Origin: Kitasatospora paranensis | GTDB taxonomy: Bacteria > Actinomycetota > Actinomycetes > Streptomycetales > Streptomycetaceae | Assembly: GCF_039544005.1 (NCBI RefSeq) | Contig: NZ_BAABKV010000001.1 | Coordinates: 868,001 to 932,000 of the forward strand | Direction of reading: 5' to 3' | Length of the DNA stretch: 64,000 nucleotides | Part shown: in pieces, positions 7,971 to 16,235 of the stretch | How positions within the stretch are numbered: position 1 is the stretch's first letter | Layout: every line of letters begins with the position of its first letter | Position numbers and translations under genes: made by a program | The notes under the pieces: generated by a model | Database searches by the model: none | What the model saw: the letters and a program-made list of their open reading frames with translations, nothing else | Told to the model about the DNA's origin: nothing

Positions 7971-8438
7971 TCAGCCCACCGGCACGGGCCGGACGCGCCG
8001 GGTCAGCAGCAGGGCCCGCAGGCCGACCGCCTCCGCCGCGAGCACGCCCAGCGCGTCCAGCCACCCGAAGGGCACGGTGGCCGCGAAGGGCAAGGCGAAG
8101 AGTGCGGCCACCATGGACAGCATGAAGGCGATCCCGGCGCTGTCGGTCGGCCGCCTGCGCAGGCGCACGGCGGCGACCAGCCACAGGCCGACCGGGATCA
8201 GGGTGAGGACGGCGGCCAGCAGGCCGAGGGGCATCATGACCAGAGTGCCGGCCATCGAACCGGCACCGGGAGACGGATCCGCCGGATCGATCACCGGGTC
8301 CAGGGCCTCCGCCCGGGCCACCGCGGCGACATGGAGAAACGTGGCCGGCAGGACGATCCCGGCCACCGCCGCGGCCCGGCACCCGCGCACGGCCCTCCCC
8401 GGCGCCAGGTACCTTCCAGCCTGCCCGGCCACTGCCAT
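7971..8438 (-). CDS. Predicted integral membrane protein
   Basis: A 155-residue protein with about four hydrophobic helices: residues 21-42 (AAAVAGIVLPATFLHVAAVA), 62-90, 102-122 and 125-140. The loops are short and basic. No family motif is recognised. I chose the ATG at 8438 because the preceding open frame is arginine/proline-rich and looks non-coding. It ends with a tandem GTCAGCCCACCGG duplication at its 3' end. Function unknown. Confidence 0.5.
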   Translation of the reverse strand: MAVAGQAGRYLAPGRAVRGCRAAAVAGIVLPATFLHVAAVARAEALDPVIDPADPSPGAGSMAGTLVMMPLGLLAAVLTLIPVGLWLVAAVRLRRRPTDSAGIAFMLSMVAALFALPFAATVPFGWLDALGVLAAEAVGLRALLLTRRVRPVPVG

Positions 8439-8640
8439 GATCCGCCACCCCCGCACTGCACACCCCGCACTGAGCCGCTCTCCGCCCGGACCTCGATCGG
8501 GCAGCGTAGGGCTCCGCGGGCCGGGCTGTCGATCCGGTCGCGGTGACCCGTTCGGGGGATCCGGCGATCGAGGGCCGGGCCGACTGTCGGTGGGGTGTGC
8601 AACGCTGGCGCCGCCGTGGTGTCGACGACAAGGGGCAGCG

Positions 8641-9051
8641 ATGAGCGGGCACGAGGCGAGGGGCGCGTTCCGGGTGGACGGCTGGGAGCCCGAGGTGCTG
8701 GACGAGCGCCCCGGGGCCGCGCTGGCCAAGGTGCGGCTGACCAAGACCTTCGACGGGCCGCTGGCCGGCACCAGCGAGGTGCACATGCTCAGTGCGGCGG
8801 ACGGTGCCGGCCAGCCGGCGGCGTACGTCGCGTTCGAGCGGTTCATCGGGGCGCTGGACGGCCGCAAGGGTTCGTTCGTCCTCCAGCACTGCGCTCCCGG
8901 CAGCCGCGGCGAGCGGCTGGTGGTCCGCGTGGTGCCGGGCACCGGCACGGAGGAGCTGACCGGGATCACCGGATCCCTGGACATCCGGATCGACGACGCG
9001 GGCGGTCACACCTACGTCCTCGCGTACGACCTGGGCCCCGCGGCGGACTGA
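8641..9051 (+). CDS. DUF3224 family protein
   Basis: A 136-residue protein with RBS AAGGGGC before ATG 8641. It matches DUF3224: an N-terminal strand (ARGAFRVDGW), then TKTFDGPLAGTSEVHMLSA, YVAFERFIGALDGRKGSFVLQH and a terminal GTGTEELTGITGSLDI. This is a small allene-oxide-cyclase-like barrel, probably binding a hydrophobic ligand. Its biochemical role has not been established as far as I know. It is monocistronic and convergent with the Rpf-like gene. Confidence 0.8.
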   Translation: MSGHEARGAFRVDGWEPEVLDERPGAALAKVRLTKTFDGPLAGTSEVHMLSAADGAGQPAAYVAFERFIGALDGRKGSFVLQHCAPGSRGERLVVRVVPGTGTEELTGITGSLDIRIDDAGGHTYVLAYDLGPAAD

Positions 9052-9065
9052 GCGGGCGTGTGTGC

Positions 9066-9101
9066 GGCCGGCCCGCCCCCTGGTGTGGGGGCGGGCCGGC
9101 C
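9066..9101. terminator. Bidirectional terminator between convergent genes
   Basis: Fifteen-base arms (9066-9080 and 9087-9101) are perfectly complementary around a six-base loop TGGTGT. It serves the DUF3224 gene and the oppositely directed Rpf-like gene. Confidence 0.7.
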
Positions 9102-9133
9102 GGTGGTGCTGTGGTGTTGTGGGGTGGTGCGGG

Positions 9134-9529
9134 TCAGCGGGTGAGGCCGGCCTTGACGGAGCAGACGGGCCAGGCGCCGGGGCCCTGGGCGGCGAGGACC
9201 TTCTCGGCGACGGCGATCTGCTGGGCCTTGGTGGCCTGGTGGGCGTTGGCGGCGTAGGCGTGGCCGCCGAAGGCGCCCCAGGTCTTGGCGGTGAACTGCA
9301 GGCCGCCGTAGAAGCCGTTGCCGGAGTTGACGGCCCAGTTGCCGGTGGACTCGCACTGGGCGACCTTGTCCCAGGTGGAGACCGGGGCGGCGGAGGCGGT
9401 CGTGGCCGTGACGAGGCCGGCCACCGGGAGGACGGCCAGCGCGCCGCCCATCAGTGCCATCCGGACGCGCTTGCTGCGCTTGGTCGGGGTGGCGGTGGTG
9501 GCAGCGGTGGTCTCGTCACGGAAGGTCAT
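9134..9529 (-). CDS. Secreted Rpf-like transglycosylase domain protein
   Basis: A 131-residue protein from ATG 9529 (RBS GAGAGGA). Residues 1 to about 45 are a signal peptide with a basic N-region and the cut ASA-AP. The mature part starts [20 protein letters not shown], the Rpf lysozyme-like fold, with the catalytic Glu in CESTGNW and the paired Cys (CES, VCSV). [18 protein letters not shown] completes the active-site lobe. Resuscitation-promoting factors cleave peptidoglycan glycan strands during spore or dormancy exit. There is no LysM domain, so it is the short form. A good promoter (TTGTCA-N17-TACCTT) lies on its strand at 9689-9661, giving a leader of about 125 bases. Confidence 0.88.
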   Translation of the reverse strand: MTFRDETTAATTATPTKRSKRVRMALMGGALAVLPVAGLVTATTASAAPVSTWDKVAQCESTGNWAVNSGNGFYGGLQFTAKTWGAFGGHAYAANAHQATKAQQIAVAEKVLAAQGPGAWPVCSVKAGLTR

Positions 9530-9660
9530 GCGGTTCCTCTCGGCTGGTCCCGGGGGTCCCGGGCAGGCGGGCGCCGTTCGGCGGTGCCTTGCGTTCGTGG
9601 GGTGCGGGGGCGCTTCACGGCCCGGGCGTTCGGGCCGGTGGCCTCGCCGCACTGCTTTCG

Positions 9661-9689
9661 AAGGTAGGCAACCCGGGGGGCGGTGACAA
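9661..9689 (-). promoter_or_regulatory. Promoter of the Rpf-like gene
   Basis: On the minus strand, TTGTCA (9689-9684), a 17-base spacer and TACCTT (9666-9661). The transcript would start near 9655, leaving a GC-rich leader to 9530. Rpf genes in actinobacteria are sometimes under a c-di-AMP riboswitch, but I could not find its conserved blocks here. Confidence 0.5.
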
Positions 9690-10276
9690 GGAATCGGGTG
9701 TAGGCGCAGGTCAGCCGGACGTTACCGGGAGTATTGCGGACATTTCGGGCTTGCGGTTGAGCGGGCGACCACGGCCGGCGGGAGCCCGCTGTGGCGGCCG
9801 TCACCCGCTGCGGGCCGTGACGCCGGGCACATGATCGACGCCCGGTGAACCCCCACGCACACCGAGCGAGCGCAACCACCCCCACCCGGCGCCCCCGAAT
9901 GGCACGCGTCACACACCCCGGCCCCACCACCCCGGGACCACCCCGCGGAGCCCCGCGGCACCCGCCGCGGCCTCACGCGCCAGCGGCCCGACCACCGCGC
10001 AGGCCCGGCGCAGCACGCCCGTTGCGCACAGACGGGATTTCCTCGGCCGAGCGACAGCCCGTGCGCCGGTCCGGGCGGGCGGCGACGACGGGCCGCGCCA
10101 CGACCACGGTCCGTCCACGCACGGCTGCCCGCCCTGCCCCGGGGTCGACTACTGTCCCTCCCGCACGGATTGCGGTGTGATTTTCCGTTATCCGGTCCCC
10201 GCTGCCCGATCTCCCATCACGACAAGCAACACCAGCACAGGGCCGGACACGGCCGACCGAGAAGGTGGACCACGCC
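9690..10276. other. Intergenic region without a gene
   Basis: About 590 bases between divergent genes. The 9850-10160 stretch is proline-codon-like GC noise with no consistent start, RBS or codon pattern. An AT-richer stretch at 10160-10200 (GTGATTTTCCGTTATCC) probably holds the promoter of the sigma-CAP gene, but I cannot assign -35/-10 boxes with confidence. Confidence 0.4.
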
Positions 10277-11857
10277 ATGGACAGTGACCGCGCAGCGCTG
10301 CTGGTCGTGAAGGCCCGGGCCGGCGACGAGCGGGCGACGGACGAGCTGATCAGCGGGCACCTGCCTCTGCTCTACAACATCGTCGGCCGCGCCCTCGGCG
10401 GACATCCGGACACCGACGACGTGGTGCAGGAGACCATGCTCCGCGCCGTCGACGGACTCTCCGGCCTGCGCGACCCAGCCGGGTTCCGCTCCTGGCTCGT
10501 GGCGATCGCCATGAACCAGATCCGGCGCCGTCACCACGAACGGATGGCCGCCAACGCCGCAGCCTGCGCCGGGCTGCAGGACGCGTACGACGTCGCCGAC
10601 CCGGGCGCCGACTTCGTCGACCTCACCATCGTCCGGCTCGGCCTGTCCGGGCAGCGGCGCGAGGTCGCCGAGGCGACCCGGTGGCTGGACGAGGGCGACC
10701 GCGAGCTGCTCGCCCTGTGGTGGCTGGAGGCCGCCGGCGAGCTGACCCGCCCCGAGCTCGCCGCGGCGCTGGAGCTCAGCCCGCAGCACGCGGCCGTCCG
10801 GGTGCAGCGGATGAAGGGCCAGCTGGAGACGGCCCGGGTGGTCGTCCGGGCGCTCGGCGGCGGCGGTCACTGCGCCGGCCTCGCCGAGCTGACCGCGCCG
10901 TGGGACGGGGTGCCGAGCGCACTGTGGCGCAAGCGGATCGCCCGGCACGCCCGCGACTGCGGCACCTGCGCCCGGCACTGGAGCGAGCTGTTCCCGGCCG
11001 AGGGTCTGCTGGCCGGCCTGGCAATGGTCCCGATGCCGGTCGGGCACACCGGCGCGGCGGGCATCCTCGCCGCCCACTTCGCGCACACCGCCGGGCACGC
11101 CGCGCCGGTGCAGGGGGCGTCCTCCGCCGCGCACCGGGGCCTTCCCCGGTCGCACCGCCGGGGCCGCGGGGTGCGCTCCGCCGCGCACCGGGGCATGGCG
11201 GCCCGGCCGCGGATGCCGATGGCCGCCGGGGTCGGCGGCGCCGTCGCGGTGACCGCGGCCGCCGCCGCGATCATCGCCGTCGGGCTGCCGGACACCGCGG
11301 GGCCGACGGCTGCCGTCGAGCCGTCCCCGCCGGTCCGGGTCCAGGCGGCGATCGCCTCCACGCCGGCCCCGTCCCCCTCTGCCTCGCCGTCGCCCTCGCC
11401 GAGCCCCACGCCGACGCCGACCGCGAGCCCGAAGCCTGCGCCGACCAGGCCCCGCAGCGCACCGCCGAGCAACCGGAGCCTCCAGGACCAGGTGCTGGCG
11501 CTGGTCAACACCGAGCGTTCCAAGGCTGGCTGCACGCCGCTCAAGGCCAACGGCAAGCTGCAGTCCGCCGCCCAGGGGCACTCGGACGACATGGCCGCAC
11601 GGAACTTCTTCGACCACACCAACCCGGACGGCCAGGGCCCGCAGCAGCGGATCGACGCGGCGGGCTACCGCTGGAGCAGTTGGGGCGAGAACATCGCGAA
11701 GGGGCAGGCGGACCCGGCCTCGGTGATGAACAGCTGGATGAACAGCCCCGGCCACCGGGCGAACATCCTGAACTGCGGGTTCACGGAGATCGGCGTGGGC
11801 GTCCACCTGGGCTCGGGCGGCCCCTGGTGGACCCAGGACTTCGGCTCGCCGGCCTGA
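10277..11857 (+). CDS. One-piece ECF-like sigma factor with zinc-finger motif, membrane helix and extracellular CAP domain
   Basis: A 526-residue protein from ATG 10277 (GAAGGTGG upstream; an in-frame GTG at 10265 is less likely). Residues about 24-90 are sigma region 2 (DTDDVVQETMLRAVDGL, FRSWLVAIAMNQIRRRH). Residues about 135-190 are sigma region 4 (LTRPELAAALELSPQHAAVRVQRMKG). Residues 224-231 are HARDCGTC, the H-x3-C-x2-C of zinc-binding anti-sigma domains. Residues about 315-337 are one hydrophobic helix, then a Pro/Ser/Thr linker (341-400). Residues about 402-521 are a CAP/SCP domain (LVNTERSKAGC, GHSDDMAARNFFDHTNPDG, GENIAKG, NSPGHRANILNC). It thus combines sigma factor, anti-sigma-like element, membrane anchor and outside sensor in one chain. 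The frame is continuous. Release by proteolysis or signalling through the membrane is inferred. Confidence 0.85.
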   Translation: MDSDRAALLVVKARAGDERATDELISGHLPLLYNIVGRALGGHPDTDDVVQETMLRAVDGLSGLRDPAGFRSWLVAIAMNQIRRRHHERMAANAAACAGLQDAYDVADPGADFVDLTIVRLGLSGQRREVAEATRWLDEGDRELLALWWLEAAGELTRPELAAALELSPQHAAVRVQRMKGQLETARVVVRALGGGGHCAGLAELTAPWDGVPSALWRKRIARHARDCGTCARHWSELFPAEGLLAGLAMVPMPVGHTGAAGILAAHFAHTAGHAAPVQGASSAAHRGLPRSHRRGRGVRSAAHRGMAARPRMPMAAGVGGAVAVTAAAAAIIAVGLPDTAGPTAAVEPSPPVRVQAAIASTPAPSPSASPSPSPSPTPTPTASPKPAPTRPRSAPPSNRSLQDQVLALVNTERSKAGCTPLKANGKLQSAAQGHSDDMAARNFFDHTNPDGQGPQQRIDAAGYRWSSWGENIAKGQADPASVMNSWMNSPGHRANILNCGFTEIGVGVHLGSGGPWWTQDFGSPA

Positions 11858-11968
11858 CGGCCGCCGGGCGGGAGGGCTCCGGAAGTTGAAATGGCTCCGG
11901 CCGCCGCGCAGGATGGACGGCCGTGGGCCCGGCGCGCAGCACCGGGCCGGAGAGCATCGGGAGCAGTG

Positions 11969-12100
11969 GTGAGCGAAGCCGTCCGGGACGAGAAGAGCCG
12001 ACGCAGGGCGATGATGATCCGCGCCTCGATCTACGTCGCGGGCACCCATCTGTTCGCCGGGTTCGTCATCCTGCTCTTCACGCTCGGTGGCCGCCGCTGA
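11969..12100 (+). CDS. Small membrane protein (DUF6126-like)
   Basis: A 43-residue protein from GTG 11969 (GGGAG upstream; GTG 11966 is also in frame). It has a charged N-terminus (EKSRRRAMMIRASIY) followed by one hydrophobic helix (VAGTHLFAGFVILLFTL) and GGRR. This layout, especially the GTHLFA segment, is that of a small streptomycete family I know as DUF6126. Function unknown. Its stop lies inside the following hairpin. Confidence 0.65.
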   Translation: MSEAVRDEKSRRRAMMIRASIYVAGTHLFAGFVILLFTLGGRR

Positions 12101-12115
12101 TCGGCGGCGGCCACC
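12086..12115 (+). terminator. Hairpin terminator overlapping the small-gene stop
   Basis: GGTGGCCGCCG (12086-12096) pairs with CGGCGGCCACC (12105-12115). A second GGCC-rich hairpin follows at about 12118-12139, before the snapalysin stop. Confidence 0.55.
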
Positions 12116-12143
12116 GGGGCCGGTCCGGGCGGGCCGGCCCGGG

Positions 12144-12809
12144 TCAGCGGGCGGTGATGAGCGGCGCGCTCCCGCCCTGCGCCGCGAGGCCGTTGGCCCA
12201 GAGCGAGTCGACCCGGCGCTTCTCGGCGGCGTTCGGGTAGGGGTTGGTGCAGGACGTGCCGGGGCCGCCGCCGGACATCAGCTCGCTGCACGGGCCGGAG
12301 TAGTGGTCCGGCAGGCCGAGCACGTGGCCGGTCTCGTGGGCGGTGACCCGGACGGAGTTGTACTGCCGGTTCTGCGCGTAGTCGAGGAAGATGTAGCCGC
12401 TGCCGTGGCCGTCGGTGCTCGCGTAGGAGCCGCGCGAGTCGTTGCCCTCGTAGTAGGCGAAGTCGGCGTTGCTGCCGGCCCGCAGCTGGACGTTGCGCTC
12501 GGAGCCGTTCCAGATCTGCGCGGCGCTGGCTATCTGGCTGCGGAAGCTCGGGGCGTTGCCGGCGTCATAGGTGACGTAGACGGTGGCGAGGTAGGGCTGC
12601 GCGGCCTGCTTGGCCAGCGCGGACTTCATCACCGCTGCGTAGAAGGCGCGGTTGCCGGCCTCCTCGGCGGCGCTGCCGGCGTAGCCGGACGCGGTGACGG
12701 TGGATCCGGCGGCCGGGGCGGGGGCTGCGGAGGCGGAGGCGGGCGCGGCGAGGCCGCCGGCCAGGGCGAGGCCGAGGGCGGCCGACAGCGCGAGCACGGA
12801 GCGGTGCAT
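12144..12809 (-). CDS. snpA: Snapalysin, small secreted zinc metalloprotease (M7)
   Basis: A 221-residue secreted protease from ATG 12809. The signal peptide (1 to about 29) ends ASASA-AP; a propeptide of about 40-45 residues follows. The zinc site is [11 protein letters not shown] (residues 158-168), the short HExxHxxGxxD motif in which Asp is the third ligand, diagnostic of snapalysin. Two cysteines (174 and 187) would form the single disulfide. Snapalysin is an extracellular protease preferring Tyr/Phe at P1'. It is divergent from a LysR gene, the established snpR-snpA arrangement in which SnpR activates snpA. Confidence 0.93.
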   Translation of the reverse strand: MHRSVLALSAALGLALAGGLAAPASASAAPAPAAGSTVTASGYAGSAAEEAGNRAFYAAVMKSALAKQAAQPYLATVYVTYDAGNAPSFRSQIASAAQIWNGSERNVQLRAGSNADFAYYEGNDSRGSYASTDGHGSGYIFLDYAQNRQYNSVRVTAHETGHVLGLPDHYSGPCSELMSGGGPGTSCTNPYPNAAEKRRVDSLWANGLAAQGGSAPLITAR

Positions 12810-12982
12810 GTGGGGGACTCCATTCACGGGCCCGGGCGCCGGCGGGTTGGGGGCCGCGCGGCGCCGGACGAAGGGGTGGTGCACCGAGCTTGGGGCAGGC
12901 CGGTGGCGCGGCGGATGATGCCAACAGGCGATAGTCCGGGGCGATTTCCCCGTCCGGCGGGGGCCGATGGTCTGACATGTTC

Positions 12983-13012
12983 TTGGCAAACTCTTGGCCG
13001 GCTCGTTAAGCT
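12983..13012 (+). promoter_or_regulatory. snpR promoter with CTTGGC direct repeat
   Basis: TTGGCA (12983-12988), 18 bases, TAAGCT (13007-13012), then six bases to the GTG at 13019, indicating a leaderless mRNA. TCTTGGC occurs twice (12981-12987 and 12992-12998), 11 bases apart, in the place where a LysR-type activator would contact the divergent snpA/snpR region. Confidence 0.5.
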
Positions 13013-13018
13013 CCCGTC

Positions 13019-13992
13019 GTGGAGCTCGATGTGAGGCACCTCCGCGTGCTGTGCGCGATCGCCGACACCGGGAGCGTGCGCAAGGCCGCCCGGCAGCTCG
13101 GCATGAGCCAGCCGTCCCTCACCACCCAGCTGCACCGGATCGAACGCACCGTCGGGGGCCGCTGTTCACCCGCGAGCAGACCGGCAGCCGGCCCACCGCG
13201 CTCGGCCACTCGGTGCTCTCCCGGGCCCGGCCGATCATCGGCGAGATGGCTGCCCTGGTCGCCGCGGCCCGGCACGACGCCGCCGGGCCGCGACGCCGGC
13301 TGCGGATCGGCAGCGTCGGCAGCCGGGCCACCGCGACCTGGCTGCGCCGGGTGCACTCCCGCCTGCCGGAGACGGAGACCACCATCCAGATCGACGTGTC
13401 GGCGATCGCCCTGCTCCGGATGGTGGCCGCGGACCAGCTCGACGTGGCCTTCGTGCACGAGAGCGAGGGCTTCCCGCTGCGGGTGCCGCCCGGCGCCGAG
13501 CACCGTGAACTGATCGCCCGCGAGCCGCAGTTTGTCGCACTGGCGGCCGGTCATCCGGCCGCCGCCCGGCCGGTCGTGCAGCTCGCCGACCTGGCCGGGG
13601 ACGCCTGGATGGTGGATCCGACCGCCGACCACGAGTACGCGGCGCTGCGCCGGGTGCTGGCCGGTGCGGGGTTCGACCCGCGGGTCGTCCAGGTCCGCGA
13701 CAACGCCACCGCCGCCGAACTGGTCGCCTCCGGCGAGGCCGTACGGCTCTGCCAGCCGACCTCCCCGCCGGGGCCGGGCACGGTGCTGCGACCGGTGCAC
13801 GGCGACCCGTTCGCCGTCCGGCTGCTGCTCGCCTGGCGGCCGCGGGCGATGAGCGCCCGCGCCCTGGACGCCCTGCACGCCGACCTCCGCACCGCCTACA
13901 TCGAGCTGGCCCGGGTCAACCCCGCCTACCTCGCCTGGCTGCTCCAGCACAACCGCAGCCTGCGCCACCTGCTGACCCGGCCCGGCACCTGA
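13019..13992 (+). CDS. snpR: LysR-type regulator of snapalysin, one frame break
   Basis: GTG 13019 gives [20 protein letters not shown] and [21 protein letters not shown], the LysR winged helix. The frame then breaks near 13155 in a run of five G where six are needed ([12 protein letters not shown]). It continues in the next frame through the substrate-binding domain ([18 protein letters not shown] to the end) for about 324 residues in total. Orientation opposite snpA with about 210 bases between starts is the textbook arrangement, and SnpR is the activator of snpA. The break is probably a homopolymer error. Confidence 0.85.
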
Positions 13993-14016
13993 CGGTCCGT
14001 CATGGATAAGGCCGGA

Positions 14017-15354
14017 TCAGTACGAGCCGAGGAAGCGGTCCAGGACCCGCACGCCGAACTCCAGTCCCTCGACGGGCACCCGCTCGTCGACGCCGTGGAA
14101 CATCCGCTGGTAGTGCAGTTCGGGGCCCATCAGCAGCGGGGCGAAGCCGTAGCAGGCGATGCCCAGCCGGTTGAACGTCTTGGCGTCCGTCCCGCCCGAC
14201 ATCAGGTACGGGACGGGGTGTCCGTCCGGGTCCTCGGCGCGCAGGGCATCGGCCATCGCCCGGAAGGCCGGACCGGTCGGGTCGCCCGCGACAGCGTCCT
14301 CCAGGTTGATGAACTCCCTGGCCACGCCCGGCCCGAGCAGCCGTTCCACGGTCTCCAGGAACTCCTCGCGGGTGCCCGGCAGGTAGCGGCCGTCCACCTG
14401 CGCACCGGCCGTGCCGGGCATCACGTTGACCTTGTGCCCCGCCTCCAGGACGGTCGGATTGGCCGAGTTGCGGACGGTGTGGGCGAACAGCTCCCCGGCC
14501 CGGCCGAGCCGGGCGGCCTCGGCCTCCAGCCGTTCGCGGTCGATCGTGGTGCCCAACACCCTCTCCAGCTCGGCGAGCAGGGCCTCCACCGGCGGGGTGA
14601 GCCGCACCGGCCAGCTGTACGCGGCGAGCCGGGACAGCGCGTGGACGAGGGTGGCGACGGCGTTCCCGGCGGCCGCCCGGGAGCCGTGCCCGGCCGGTCC
14701 GGTGGCGGTCAGCCGCATCCAGGCGGTGCAGCGCTCACCGACCGCCACCGGGTAGATCCGGGCGTCCGCACCCACCGGCACCGAGTAGCCGCCGGACTCC
14801 CCGATCGCCTCCCGGCAGCCGTCGAGGCGGTCGCGGTGCCGGGCGGCGACGTACCGGGCGCCGTACTCCCCGGTCGACTCCTCGTCGGCGAGGAACGCCA
14901 GCACCAGGTCCCGGCGCGGTCGGCGGCCCGATCGCGCCCAGGACCGGACGACCGCGAGGGTCATCGCCAGCGTGCCCTTCATGTCGACCGCGCCGCGGCC
15001 CCAAAGGCAGCCGTCGTGGAAGTCCCCGGACAGCGGGTGCCGGGCCCAGTCGGCGGCCTCGAAGGGCACGGTGTCCAGATGGCCATGGACGAGCAGCGGG
15101 GCGAGCGCCGGTTCGGTGCCGGGGATCCGGGCCAGCACGCTGGCGCGCCGCGGCGCCGCCTCCACCAGCAGCGGGTCCGCTCCGGCGCCGGCCAGCAGCT
15201 CCGCCACGCACTCGGCGGCCGCCCGTTCGCCGGGCCCGCCGCCGTCGCCCGGGTTGGTGGAGTCGATCCGCAGCAGCTCGCGGCAGATCCGCGCCGCCTC
15301 GCCGTCCTCGGGCACCGGGACGGCGGGTTCGGCGGGCGGCGGGGCGGCGGTCAT
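14017..15354 (-). CDS. M20 family zinc peptidase (ArgE/DapE/CPG2 type)
   Basis: A 445-residue protein from ATG 15354 (RBS GAGAGGA). Metal-site motifs are all present: HGHLDTVPF (His, Asp), GRGAVDMKG (bridging Asp), LADEESTGEYG (catalytic Glu and ligand Glu) and a C-terminal His in GPELHYQRMFHGVDE. The dimerisation domain lies in the middle. M20 enzymes hydrolyse short peptides or N-acyl amino acids. It is the last gene of a minus-strand cluster with D-aminopeptidase, LD-carboxypeptidase and an oligopeptide importer, so it may finish the breakdown of imported wall peptides. Confidence 0.85.
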   Translation of the reverse strand: MTAAPPPAEPAVPVPEDGEAARICRELLRIDSTNPGDGGGPGERAAAECVAELLAGAGADPLLVEAAPRRASVLARIPGTEPALAPLLVHGHLDTVPFEAADWARHPLSGDFHDGCLWGRGAVDMKGTLAMTLAVVRSWARSGRRPRRDLVLAFLADEESTGEYGARYVAARHRDRLDGCREAIGESGGYSVPVGADARIYPVAVGERCTAWMRLTATGPAGHGSRAAAGNAVATLVHALSRLAAYSWPVRLTPPVEALLAELERVLGTTIDRERLEAEAARLGRAGELFAHTVRNSANPTVLEAGHKVNVMPGTAGAQVDGRYLPGTREEFLETVERLLGPGVAREFINLEDAVAGDPTGPAFRAMADALRAEDPDGHPVPYLMSGGTDAKTFNRLGIACYGFAPLLMGPELHYQRMFHGVDERVPVEGLEFGVRVLDRFLGSY

Positions 15355-15401
15355 CGGCTGTCCTCTCGTTCGGGGCGGTGCGGTGCGGTGCGGGCGGCGG
15401 G

Positions 15402-16235
15402 TCAGCCGTAGCCCTGCTCGGCGGCGGCGTTCGCGACGACGGTGCAGATCTTGAAGGTGCGGGCGGCCCGGGTGGCCGTCGGCGCGGTGTAGGCGACCGT
15501 GCAGGGGCCGGTCAGTTCGACGGTGGGGACGGCCGCCACGGCCTCGGCCTGATGCGTGGCGTGGAAGTCGATCTCGAACCGGTGCGGCCCGCGGACGGGC
15601 GCGGGCCGGGCCCGGGCCACCGCACCGGCCGCCGCCGACCGGGCCTCCTCGCGGATCAGCCCGGCACTGCGCTCGGGCGGCAGGCAGAGCGCGGCGTACC
15701 GGCTGACGCACTCCTTCACGGCGGCGGTGCGCGCGCCCGGCGCCCAGCCCGCGGCGGCTGCGCACACCAGATCGTCCCCGGTGACCAGCACGACCGGGAC
15801 GCCGTGCTCGGCCGCGGTCAGCGCGTTCATCCGGCCCTCGTCCGCGGGCTCGCCGTCGATCCGGAACCCGGTGAGCCCGGCGCCCAGGTAGGTGTGGGCG
15901 AGCACGCCGGGCAGCCCGGCCCCGGTGTGGTAGCCGAGGAACACCACGGCGTCGGCAGCCTCGACGCCCTGCATCATGCCGAGCGGCTTGTGGCGGCCGC
16001 TCAGCAGCCGGGCCCGCGGGTCGAGATCCTCGATCAGGACGTTGCGCTGGGTGTCGTGGGCCTCGTTGACCACGACCTCGGTGGCGCCGCCCTCCCACAG
16101 CCCGGCGACGCACGCGTTCACGTCGGAGGTCAGCATCCGGCGCATCCGCGACCAGCCGGGTGTGCCGGGCAGCACGTCGCCGGGCCAGGTGGCCCCCGTC
16201 GCGCCCTCCATGTCCGCCGAGATCAGGACACGCAT
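15402..16235 (-). CDS. dppA: M55 D-aminopeptidase (DppA family)
   Basis: A 277-residue protein beginning MRVLISADMEGATGATWPGD, whose Asp and Glu are zinc ligands of M55. NEAHDTQRN, GYHTGAG and DFHATHQAEA supply further conserved His/Asp. The Bacillus DppA releases D-amino acids from D-Ala-containing dipeptides and is encoded beside a dipeptide transporter, as here. The neighbours on both sides (M20 and S66 peptidases) support a role in using D-amino-acid peptides from peptidoglycan. The frame is complete and the stop and start spacing suggest one operon. Confidence 0.88.
   Translation of the reverse strand: MRVLISADMEGATGATWPGDVLPGTPGWSRMRRMLTSDVNACVAGLWEGGATEVVVNEAHDTQRNVLIEDLDPRARLLSGRHKPLGMMQGVEAADAVVFLGYHTGAGLPGVLAHTYLGAGLTGFRIDGEPADEGRMNALTAAEHGVPVVLVTGDDLVCAAAAGWAPGARTAAVKECVSRYAALCLPPERSAGLIREEARSAAAGAVARARPAPVRGPHRFEIDFHATHQAEAVAAVPTVELTGPCTVAYTAPTATRAARTFKICTVVANAAAEQGYG

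Noticed and set aside
9530..9740. Possible c-di-AMP (ydaO) riboswitch in the Rpf-gene leader
   Set aside because: Such a switch is known for some actinobacterial rpf genes and GGCTGACCTGCG at about 9705-9716 (minus strand) is faintly similar, but that piece lies upstream of the -10 box, and the other conserved blocks are missing.
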